5,408 nt of DNA from Syntrophothermus sp. UBA1445 (GTDB lineage: Bacteria; Bacillota; Syntrophomonadia; Syntrophomonadales; DTU052): the NCBI GenBank assembly GCA_002329495.1, contig DCTH01000006.1, forward strand, positions 1 through 5,408, in the 5' to 3' direction. Below the pieces are notes generated by a model. The model was given only the letters and a program-made list of their open reading frames with translations, ran no database searches and was not told the DNA's origin. Shown one piece after another: positions 1 to 5,348 of the stretch. How positions within the stretch are numbered: position 1 is the stretch's first letter; every line of letters begins with the position of its first letter. The translations under genes were made by a program, and so were the position numbers.

Positions 1-309
1 CAGTTCCTGGCCGTTTCCCAACTGCAGAACCGCATGGGTGTGCTTGGGGCGCGGATGAGCCGGGTTATCGAGGTAGAACCGGCCGCTCATACCCAGGTGC
101 ACCACCAGCGACAGGCCGGGTTCGGTCTCAATAATCATGAACTTCCCGCGTCGGCTGATCCGGGCTATTGTCTTACCCCACAGTTCCCCGGCCGGAAAGT
201 CCTCCTGCTTAACGACCACCGGGTTTATGATCAAGAGCCGCGTGATCTCTTGCCCCACCAGGGGCTGCAGCGAGCGGACAACGGTCTCAACTTCCGGCAG
301 TTCCGGCAT
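1..309 (-). CDS. mutM: Formamidopyrimidine-DNA glycosylase, N-terminal part (cut by window edge)
   Basis: Bifunctional DNA glycosylase/AP lyase of the Fpg/Nei family, which excises 8-oxoguanine and formamidopyrimidines in base excision repair. The 103 codons in the window start MPELPEVETVV. They carry the catalytic proline that becomes the N-terminus after Met removal, the adjacent catalytic Glu3, the conserved lysine in SRRGKF (Lys56, counted with Met), and the HLGMSGRF segment at residues 71-78. The remainder, including the helix-two-turn-helix and C-terminal zinc finger, lies beyond the left edge; the family is usually about 270-280 residues, so somewhat more than a third is visible. The ATG at 309-307 is fixed by the invariant PELPE start and by an AGGAAG ribosome site (322-317) seven bases upstream. 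It lies downstream of polA on the same strand, an order common in Firmicutes, although a probable terminator lies between them. The frame is open throughout the visible part. Confidence 0.96.
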   Translation of the reverse strand, partial: MPELPEVETVVRSLQPLVGQEITRLLIINPVVVKQEDFPAGELWGKTIARISRRGKFMIIETEPGLSLVVHLGMSGRFYLDNPAHPRPKHTHAVLQLGNGQEL

Positions 310-316
310 ACCTTCA

Positions 317-322
317 CTTCCT
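317..322 (-). promoter_or_regulatory. Ribosome binding site of mutM
   Basis: AGGAAG on the minus strand, seven bases before the mutM ATG. This supports the choice of the ATG at 309 as start. Confidence 0.75.
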
Positions 323-376
323 ACCGTTTAAAATGTTCCCCCCTCCAGGAAAGAAGGGGATTCCCAGTTATACCGC

Positions 377-400
377 AAAAACAGAGGGCCCTGCCCTCCG
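377..400 (-). terminator. Probable intrinsic terminator after polA
   Basis: On the minus strand, CGGAGGGC, loop AGG, GCCCTCTG form an eight-pair stem (one G-U pair) followed directly by five T residues. It begins about 113 bases after the polA stop codon and ends about 68 bases before the mutM start. It would therefore separate the polA transcript from mutM at least partly, implying that mutM has a promoter of its own or depends on read-through. The three-base loop is tight but common in terminators. The T-run is short, so termination may be incomplete. Confidence 0.65.
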
Positions 401-513
401 ATATGCTTAACCCATTTACAAGTTTTTGCCGCCTGACAGTTTTAAATTCCGGTCCCCCGCCAGGCCTCCGTCGACTCATACCGGATACTATTTCAGCCCG
501 GCGGCTTTAGGCG

Positions 514-3084
514 CTACTCCCAGCTGTTCATATCATACCAGTCAAGCCCGATCTTGACCGCTGCCAGGAGCGGGACCTTGAGCTGGAAAGCGTTTTCCAT
601 GCACTCCTTGACCAGATAGGCCACCTGGTTCAGCTCATCCGCATAAACCTCCAGCAGCAGGTCATCATGGACCTGCAGGATCATGCGGCTCTTTAGCTGG
701 CTGGCCTTCAGCTGCTGGTCGATATTCAGCATCGCCAGCTTGATAATATCGGCCGAGCTTCCCTGGATCGGGGTGTTAAGCGCCATCCGCTCCGCATTGG
801 CCCGCACCATCCGGTTGCTGCTCAAGAGGTCCGGCAGGTAGCGGCGGCCCAGGATGGTGGAGACATAACCCTGCTCTCGCCCCATCTCCACGATCTCTTT
901 CATATAGCGCCGGACCCCCGGATAGGAGTCCAGGTAATTGGCGATGTACTCATGCGCCTCCGCCCGGCTGACCCCGGTATCCCGCGCCAGTCCGAAGTCG
1001 CTGATCCCGTAAATAATGCCAAAATTGACGGCCTTCGCCCGGTAGCGCAGTTCCGAGGTCACATCGGCTACCGGAACCTTGAAGATCTCCGAAGCCGTGC
1101 GGGCATGGATATCGACCCCTTCTTCAAACGTATCGATCAGGGTCGGGTCGCCCGAAACATGCGCCAGGACCCGCAGGTCAATCTGCGAGTAGTCAGCACT
1201 GAGGAGCAGCCAATCCCGTTGCGAGGTGATAAAGGCTTTCCTGATCCTTCGCCCCTCCGCCATGCGGATGGGGATGTTCTGCAAATTGGGCTCGGCACTC
1301 GACAGTCTCCCGGTCGCAGTTACCGCCTGCTTGAAAATCGTATGCACCCGGCCGGTCTCTGGATGGATGTAGTTCGGCAGCGCATCCACATAGGTAGACT
1401 TCAGCTTGATCAGTTGACGGTAATCCATGATCAGCGGAATTATCGGGTGATAGTCGTAGAGCTGCTCCAGGACCGCTGCATTGGTCGAATACCCGGTCTT
1501 GGTCTTCTTCAATGCCGGCAGCCCCAGCTCATCAAACAGCACATGTCCGAGTTGCCGGGTGGAGTTGATATTGAACTCCTCCCCTGCCAGCTCGTAGATG
1601 CTGGACTCGGTCATATCCAGGCGTTCCCCCAGTTCGCGGGATATCCCCGCCAGGGTCTCACCCTCCACCTTCACCCCGGTAAGCTCCATCTGCGCCAGCA
1701 CCCGGGTTAACGGCATTTCCACCTCATAGTACAACTTCAGTATCTGTTCATCACACTTCTCCAACAAGTAGTGGTGCAGGTTGATGATCTCTGCCACCGC
1801 CTTCTCCGGGGCCGCATCCTGCTCCACCACCCGTCCCCAGTAGTGAAAGATATGCTCCTGCAGGCTCTCCCCATCAAACGACGGGTCCACCACATAGGAC
1901 AAGAGCAGGGTGTCTCCCTTTACCCCCCGCAGCTCAATTCCCTGCCGGGCCAGGATAACCATGGCCTGCTTCGCATCATGCAGGTACTTCTCTACCCGTT
2001 CATCCTCCATGATGGGTTTTAATCGACCCGTATCCCGTCCTGACAGGACATAGGCACCCTCTCGCCACCAGAGATAGGTATCGACCACCTCCGCCCACAT
2101 CGGGTGATGGGGCTTCACCACCATGAATACCGCCAGGGAATCGCCCGGCTCAACCTGCTCCATAACCTCCCGGAAATCCCGTACCGGCAACTCGATCGCT
2201 TCCTCAATCGCGCCCAGGTCCTTGGCAAAGGCGGCAAACTCCAGTTCCTGGTAGAGCTCCAGCAATCGCGATCTCTGGGGGTGGTCGTAGCGGAAATCCT
2301 CCAGATCACAGGGAATATCAAGATCAGTCACAATGGTCCCCAGGCTGCGGCTCAGGAAGGCCTGCTCCCGGTGCTCTGCCAGCAACTTGCGGATCCGCTC
2401 CGGGGTAACCTCTTCGATACGCTGGTAGAGCTCTTCCAGGGTACCAAAGGCCTTAATCAGCTTAATGGCAGTCTTCTTGCCAATCCCCGGAACTCCCGGG
2501 ATATTATCCGAGGCATCCCCCATCAGGCCCTTTACATCCACCAGGCGATTCGGGTAGACCTCCCATTTTTCCATCACCAGTTCATCGGTGTACTTCTCCG
2601 TCTCCGAAATCCCCTTGCGGGTAAGCAGGATGTCAACCCCGCGCTTCGCCAACTGCAACGCATCCTGGTCGCCGGTCACAATCAGGCAGGGAACCCCCTT
2701 GTCCCAGGTGCGGGTACTGAGGGTTCCGATCAAATCGTCCGCCTCATAACCCTCAATCTCCATATAGGTTATATCCATGGCCTTCAGAATCTCTTTCAGA
2801 AGGGTAAACTGTTCCCGGAGTTCGGGCGGGGTCGGCTGGCGGTGGGCCTTGTATTCGGCAAACTCCTCCGTCCGCACCGTAGCCCGGCTCTTATCAAAAG
2901 CCACCACCAGGTAAGCCGGATTATAGTCCTTCAGGACCTTGAAAAGCATGGTGAGAAAACCGTAAACGGCATTCGTAAACACCCCCTGCTTGGTGCGCAG
3001 GAGCGGCAGCGCAAAAAATGCCCGGTAAACCAGGCTGTTTCCATCGATAAGTACCAGCAGTTCCTCTTTCAAATCATGCACCAT
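514..3084 (-). CDS. polA: DNA polymerase I with 5' nuclease, decayed 3'-5' exonuclease-like and polymerase domains
   Basis: Removes RNA primers and fills gaps in lagging-strand synthesis and excision repair. Numbering is from the ATG at 3084 (856 residues). The 5' nuclease domain (about 10-300) is intact: LIDGNSLVYRAFF (Asp14), Asp64, EADD (Asp116/117), TGDQD (Asp139/141), GDASDNIPG (Asp190/193), then a helix-hairpin-helix. The exonuclease-like domain (about 310-465) has lost the paired acidic residues of Exo I, as in Bacillus-type enzymes, so proofreading is unlikely. The polymerase domain has TATGRLSSAEPNLQNIP, motif A DYSQIDLR (Asp631), motif B with Arg680, Lys684, Phe688 and Tyr692, and motif C QVHDD (806-808). 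Two usual glutamates are Asp here (636 and 808). The start is uncertain. An upstream TTG (3111) would place its ribosome site inside a hairpin. ATG 3084 has AGGA 11 bases upstream. TTG 3072 would give MKEELLVLIDGN, a typical family N-terminus, preceded by GGTG. The product is certain; the start is not. Confidence 0.97.
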   Translation of the reverse strand: MVHDLKEELLVLIDGNSLVYRAFFALPLLRTKQGVFTNAVYGFLTMLFKVLKDYNPAYLVVAFDKSRATVRTEEFAEYKAHRQPTPPELREQFTLLKEILKAMDITYMEIEGYEADDLIGTLSTRTWDKGVPCLIVTGDQDALQLAKRGVDILLTRKGISETEKYTDELVMEKWEVYPNRLVDVKGLMGDASDNIPGVPGIGKKTAIKLIKAFGTLEELYQRIEEVTPERIRKLLAEHREQAFLSRSLGTIVTDLDIPCDLEDFRYDHPQRSRLLELYQELEFAAFAKDLGAIEEAIELPVRDFREVMEQVEPGDSLAVFMVVKPHHPMWAEVVDTYLWWREGAYVLSGRDTGRLKPIMEDERVEKYLHDAKQAMVILARQGIELRGVKGDTLLLSYVVDPSFDGESLQEHIFHYWGRVVEQDAAPEKAVAEIINLHHYLLEKCDEQILKLYYEVEMPLTRVLAQMELTGVKVEGETLAGISRELGERLDMTESSIYELAGEEFNINSTRQLGHVLFDELGLPALKKTKTGYSTNAAVLEQLYDYHPIIPLIMDYRQLIKLKSTYVDALPNYIHPETGRVHTIFKQAVTATGRLSSAEPNLQNIPIRMAEGRRIRKAFITSQRDWLLLSADYSQIDLRVLAHVSGDPTLIDTFEEGVDIHARTASEIFKVPVADVTSELRYRAKAVNFGIIYGISDFGLARDTGVSRAEAHEYIANYLDSYPGVRRYMKEIVEMGREQGYVSTILGRRYLPDLLSSNRMVRANAERMALNTPIQGSSADIIKLAMLNIDQQLKASQLKSRMILQVHDDLLLEVYADELNQVAYLVKECMENAFQLKVPLLAAVKIGLDWYDMNSWE

Positions 3085-3110
3085 CCCTATGTTTATCCTA
3101 TGGAAATTCA

Positions 3111-3136
3111 ATGGGCAGGATAAAAATCCTGCCCAT
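3111..3136. repeat. Perfect 11-bp inverted repeat between the anti-sigma gene and polA
   Basis: ATGGGCAGGAT at 3111-3121 and its exact reverse complement at 3126-3136, separated by AAAA (TTTT on the minus strand). It starts 32 bases after the anti-sigma stop codon and ends 26 bases before the polA ATG. In the transcript it would form a very stable hairpin. The minus-strand sequence after it (TGAATTTCC) is not a U-tract, and neither is the plus-strand side, so it is not a standard intrinsic terminator. It may protect the 3' end of the upstream message, act as an attenuator or weak terminator, or be an operator for a dimeric protein. The structure is certain, the function is not. Confidence 0.8.
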
Positions 3137-3168
3137 GTCGTTATTTCTGATATTAAGGTGTCAGCAAC

Positions 3169-4227
3169 TTAGTGATCGGTTTCCTCCGTTATCAACACAT
3201 TGACTGCCACCAGTCTGGTGTTGGCTTCCAGGTCAGCTATCTTATCCTCCAGGTACGATTTCTCAAACAGCATAGCTTTCAGTTTGTTGCTCTCATCCGC
3301 ATCCAACTCTTCCAGCCCCTGCAGCCTGCAGATTTCGGCTTCAACCTCACCCAGACGCTCTTTTAATTTTTTATATTCCTCAGTTACATCCTGAGTACCC
3401 TGCATGGGTTGTGCCCCGCAGCCAAAGGAGCTAACCCCGGTAACAATGCTGCCCACTTTCTCGGGCGCTACCCTCAGGGTCACGACCTTGGCAACCCCGG
3501 CCATGAGCTGGTTGTTGGATGTCTCCACCTGGGCATCATTGACCTGTGCCAGCTGCATTATGTTGTCAGCAACCTGCTCGGCCTCAGCGGCGGACAACTG
3601 CAGGTTAACCGTGTTGATGACCATCGGCTTGACGGTCTCGCTAACCGGGTTATTAACCGTTGGGTTCACCGGTAAACCTGCCACCTGCTGTGGTTCTTGG
3701 TTATTAGCTGCCTGCTGCGGTCCCTTTTCCTTATCGGGTGTGTTCGGCTGCTGAATATTAAGCGCTGTATGCATCTGCTGTTCCTTTTCCTTAAGGAACT
3801 TTTCGATATTACCTCGCAGTTCATTGTCCTTAGGGGCCATGACCTGCGGTATCTTGTCAAACAAGCTGGCCACTATCGGGAAAGGCACCAGACTGCTGAC
3901 ATATATCCCGGCGATCAAAGCGATACTGGCAACTGCAGCCACCAGCCACCTTGAGGTGGAATGAACCAGGTGGTGTTTGTGACGGTGGTTCTCGAAGGGT
4001 GCAACCTTTTCCTGCAACAAACGCTCATGCAGCTCTTTCATGAAATCAGAAGGAGCCTCTAGTTTCTCCATACCCCGTATTCTATTGACTGCACTCTGTA
4101 ATTCCGCCAGGTCCTTACGGCAGGACTCACACGCGGCCAGATGCGTTTCGACCGAGGTTAATTCCTCAGCGGATAAAACCTCGTCAATATAGGGAGATAG
4201 TAATTCCCTAACTTTCCAGCATCTCAT
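3169..4227 (-). CDS. Membrane-anchored zinc-finger anti-sigma factor with DUF4349-like outer domain
   Basis: Predicted to hold the neighbouring ECF sigma factor inactive at the membrane until an envelope signal arrives. The 352-residue protein has an N-terminal zinc-binding anti-sigma domain with Cys3 and H29-x3-C33-x2-C36 (segment ETHLAACESC). A basic stretch rich in His and Arg (81-93) is followed by one membrane span at about 94-112 (WLVAAVASIALIAGIYV), giving an N-in, C-out topology. A Gln/Asn/Pro-rich linker (about 130-190) leads to an outer domain (about 200-352) with an alpha/beta part and then TQDVTEEYKKLKERL and a charged coiled coil ending VAVNVLITEE, which resembles the DUF4349 family. 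The ATG at 4227 has AAGGAG nine bases upstream. It follows the sigma gene by 36 bases, so co-transcription is expected. Pairing with that sigma factor and the domain name are inferred from family features; the inducing signal cannot be read from sequence. Confidence 0.88.
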   Translation of the reverse strand: MRCWKVRELLSPYIDEVLSAEELTSVETHLAACESCRKDLAELQSAVNRIRGMEKLEAPSDFMKELHERLLQEKVAPFENHRHKHHLVHSTSRWLVAAVASIALIAGIYVSSLVPFPIVASLFDKIPQVMAPKDNELRGNIEKFLKEKEQQMHTALNIQQPNTPDKEKGPQQAANNQEPQQVAGLPVNPTVNNPVSETVKPMVINTVNLQLSAAEAEQVADNIMQLAQVNDAQVETSNNQLMAGVAKVVTLRVAPEKVGSIVTGVSSFGCGAQPMQGTQDVTEEYKKLKERLGEVEAEICRLQGLEELDADESNKLKAMLFEKSYLEDKIADLEANTRLVAVNVLITEETDH

Positions 4228-4235
4228 AGCACCGC

Positions 4236-4241
4236 ACTCCT
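4236..4241 (-). promoter_or_regulatory. Ribosome binding site of the anti-sigma gene
   Basis: AAGGAG about nine bases before the ATG at 4227, within the 36-base gap after the sigma gene. Independent strong initiation is therefore available to the anti-sigma gene, which would favour at least equal production of the inhibitor. Confidence 0.7.
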
Positions 4242-4263
4242 TCTACCATAAAAGACGTCAGCC

Positions 4264-4851
4264 TCAAGGCAAAAGTTCCCGTTTGCCAATCTTCTTTCGC
4301 AGAACCTCTCGACCTCTGCTGAGTCGCGATTTGACCGTACCAACGGAACAGTTAAGCACCTCGGCAATCTCTTCGTAGGTCAAATCCATAACATCTCGCA
4401 GGATAATTACGGTTTTTTGTTCCGGTTTTAGCATGTTGATTAGAGACTGTAAGTATACCTCAGTTTCCTTGTACTGATATATTATGTCAGCCGTAGGAGA
4501 AGGGTCCGGGATATCCCTTTCAATCTCGTCGCCATCCGTGGTAGCTACCGGTTCATCCATGGAGATCATATGTAAGGTCCTTTTTCTCTTGCGCAGTTCG
4601 TCCAGACAGACGTTGGTGGTTATGCGGTACAGCCAGGTCCCCAGAGAAGAGTCGCCTTTAAATGTTGCAAGAGAGCGGTATGCTTTGATCAGGGCTTCCT
4701 GGGCCATGTCACTGGCGTCTTCATCGTTGCCCATGTATCGGTAGGCCAGGTTGTAGATCTTGTGCTGGTACTTCACGGCCAGTTCTTCAAAAGCCCTTGT
4801 ATCTCCCGCCAAACTAAGTTTTATAAGATCGTCATCATGTCCCAGAAGCAT
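4264..4851 (-). CDS. ECF-family RNA polymerase sigma factor (SigW/RpoE-like)
   Basis: Alternative sigma factor that redirects RNA polymerase to its own set of promoters, probably in response to envelope stress. In the 195-residue product, region 2 spans about 15-92: FEELAVKYQHKIYNLAYRYMG, then DMAQEALIKAYRSL, then the -10 recognition helix GTWLYRITTNVCLDELRKRKR. A variable acidic linker (about 95-130) precedes region 4 (about 133-190), with LKPEQKTVIILRDVMDLTYEEIAE and the helix-turn-helix NCSVGTVKSRLSRGRE that reads the -35 element. The length is normal for the family and there is no extra C-terminal domain. It is the first gene of a two-gene unit with the zinc-finger anti-sigma factor. The ATG at 4851 directly abuts a GGAGG sequence, leaving no spacer; a CTG at codon 3 (4845) would be six bases away, and either could be used. 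An ECF-type promoter may lie just upstream, suggesting autoregulation. The exact sigma group is not assigned. Confidence 0.95.
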   Translation of the reverse strand: MLLGHDDDLIKLSLAGDTRAFEELAVKYQHKIYNLAYRYMGNDEDASDMAQEALIKAYRSLATFKGDSSLGTWLYRITTNVCLDELRKRKRTLHMISMDEPVATTDGDEIERDIPDPSPTADIIYQYKETEVYLQSLINMLKPEQKTVIILRDVMDLTYEEIAEVLNCSVGTVKSRLSRGREVLRKKIGKRELLP

Positions 4852-4860
4852 CCTCCTCTC
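4852..4860 (-). promoter_or_regulatory. Unusually placed ribosome binding site of the sigma gene
   Basis: GAGAGGAGG ends immediately before the ATG at 4851. The strong GGAGG core has zero spacing to that ATG but six bases to a CTG at codon 3 (4845-4843). Either the weaker GGAAG/AGAGG part upstream is used with the ATG, or initiation occurs at CTG and yields a protein two residues shorter. Confidence 0.6.
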
Positions 4861-4874
4861 TTCCAGGAATGGAG

Positions 4875-4903
4875 AATACCAACTACCCTAATTCGATAGT
4901 TCC
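4875..4903 (-). promoter_or_regulatory. Candidate ECF-type (autoregulatory) promoter of the sigma operon
   Basis: On the minus strand GGAACT (4903-4898), a typical ECF -35 element, is followed after 17 bases by GGTATT (4880-4875), which resembles ECF -10 elements only loosely. Transcription would start near 4867, giving a leader of about 15 bases that just includes the ribosome site. Autogenous control is common for ECF sigma genes, but the -10 match is poor and GGAAC occurs once more upstream, so this is a suggestion only. Confidence 0.3.
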
Positions 4904-5129
4904 TGTTGAAACTCCTCTAATCATGTCTCTGCTATTGTTCCCACAGCACTCATATTCTGCTTGCGCTGGCATAATCTGCGAGCAACTTAACGCTGGTGGC
5001 ATCTGGTAAATGACGTGCTTCCACGTATTATGTCACACCCCTGAAAAACGCTTCGATTCTCTGACAGCATTATCCTGGGCTGGGCACACAGACCATCTTG
5101 AAACCACCAGGCCAACGAATCCGTATAAA
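4904..5129. other. Divergent intergenic region with no recognised gene
   Basis: Together with the flanking promoters, this forms a gene-free stretch of about 360 bases between the leftward sigma operon and the rightward tRNA gene. I see no coding sequence with a ribosome site, no riboswitch pattern and no repeat family. The only small structure noted is a weak five-pair hairpin, ACGTG, loop CTTC, CACGT (5013-5026). A housekeeping promoter for the sigma operon may lie here, but I found no convincing hexamer pair. Confidence 0.5.
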
Positions 5130-5158
5130 TTGACAGACCAACGCCTATTCATTATAAT
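5130..5158 (+). promoter_or_regulatory. Consensus housekeeping promoter of the tRNA-Leu gene
   Basis: TTGACA (5130-5135) and TATAAT (5153-5158) are separated by exactly 17 bases, a perfect match to the sigma-70/SigA consensus. Transcription should start near 5165, leaving a 5' leader of roughly 44 bases to be removed by RNase P before the tRNA start at 5209. Near-perfect promoters are typical of highly expressed stable RNA genes. Confidence 0.92.
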
Positions 5159-5208
5159 ATTAAATGCGCTGGGATTGCGACAACCAATTGCTCTTGTGCA
5201 GATATCAT

Positions 5209-5294
5209 GCCGAAGTGGTGGAATTGGCAGACGCGCTCGACTCAAAATCGAGTGTCCTCCGGACATGTGGGTTCGAGTCCCACCTTCGGCACCA
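5209..5294 (+). tRNA. tRNA-Leu (anticodon CAA), CCA encoded
   Basis: Class II tRNA of 86 bases that reads UUG codons. The acceptor stem is GCCGAAG (5209-5215) with CTTCGGC (5284-5290), followed by discriminator A and encoded CCA (5292-5294). The anticodon stem CTCGA/TCGAG encloses loop CTCAAAA with anticodon CAA at 5243-5245. A long variable arm, as expected for leucine, has stem TGTCC/GGACA (5253-5265). The T-arm is GTGGG, loop TTCGAGT, CCCAC (5267-5283). All stems pair and the gene appears functional. It is a single-gene unit with its own consensus promoter and terminator, transcribed away from the sigma operon. The acceptor and T-loop region resembles E. coli leuX (also CAA), which is known as an integration target for mobile elements. 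Confidence 0.98.
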
Positions 5295-5303
5295 GAGATA
5301 ACT

Positions 5304-5329
5304 AAAGGGAGGCGAAACCTCCCTTTTTT
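5304..5329 (+). terminator. Intrinsic terminator of the tRNA-Leu gene
   Basis: AAAGGGAGG (5304-5312), loop CGAAA, CCTCCCTTT (5318-5326) form a nine-pair stem whose last bases run into a T-tract continuing to 5329. It begins ten bases after the CCA end of the tRNA, as expected for a single tRNA transcript. Confidence 0.92.
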
Positions 5330-5348
5330 GGTTTCTTGCGTTCCCACA

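Larger units (their letters stand above)
310..513 (-). other. polA-mutM intergenic spacer
   Basis: This stretch of about 200 bases lies between the polA stop and the mutM start. It contains the intrinsic terminator at 377-400. Closer to mutM, read on the minus strand, there is a TATAAC hexamer (372-367) that could act as a -10 element, but I see no good -35 hexamer 17 bases upstream, so a mutM promoter here is only a guess. A G-rich run GGAGGGGGG (about 345-337) resembles an over-strong ribosome site but has no start codon at a usable distance. I find no small gene in either strand. Confidence 0.6.

Noticed and set aside
337..345. G-rich GGAGGGGGG on the minus strand as a ribosome site for a short leader peptide before mutM
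   Set aside because: No start codon with an open frame lies within a usable distance downstream.
34..510. Plus-strand open frame (158 codons) across the mutM start and the polA-mutM spacer
   Set aside because: It overlaps the certain mutM coding sequence on the opposite strand and the terminator, and its product resembles nothing known.
952..1710. Plus-strand open frame (252 codons) opposite the polA polymerase domain
   Set aside because: Antisense shadow of conserved polymerase motifs, without its own initiation signals or family features.
2104..3123. Long plus-strand open frame (339 codons) opposite the polA 5' nuclease region
   Set aside because: It lies antisense within a confidently identified gene, has no ribosome site or recognisable domain, and reads as low-complexity shadow sequence.
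4906..4931. TGAAAC on the plus strand as a SigW-type -35 element
   Set aside because: No CGTA-like -10 element follows at 16 bases, and the direction points away from the sigma gene.
5013..5026. Small hairpin ACGTG-CTTC-CACGT as a regulatory structure
   Set aside because: Only five pairs, no T-run and no adjoining gene feature; within chance expectation.
5033..5347. Minus-strand reading frame of 104 codons with GAEGGTRTHMSGG and LPIPPLRH
   Set aside because: It is the antisense translation of the tRNA-Leu gene, a well-known false protein pattern in annotated genomes, and crosses the tRNA promoter and terminator.
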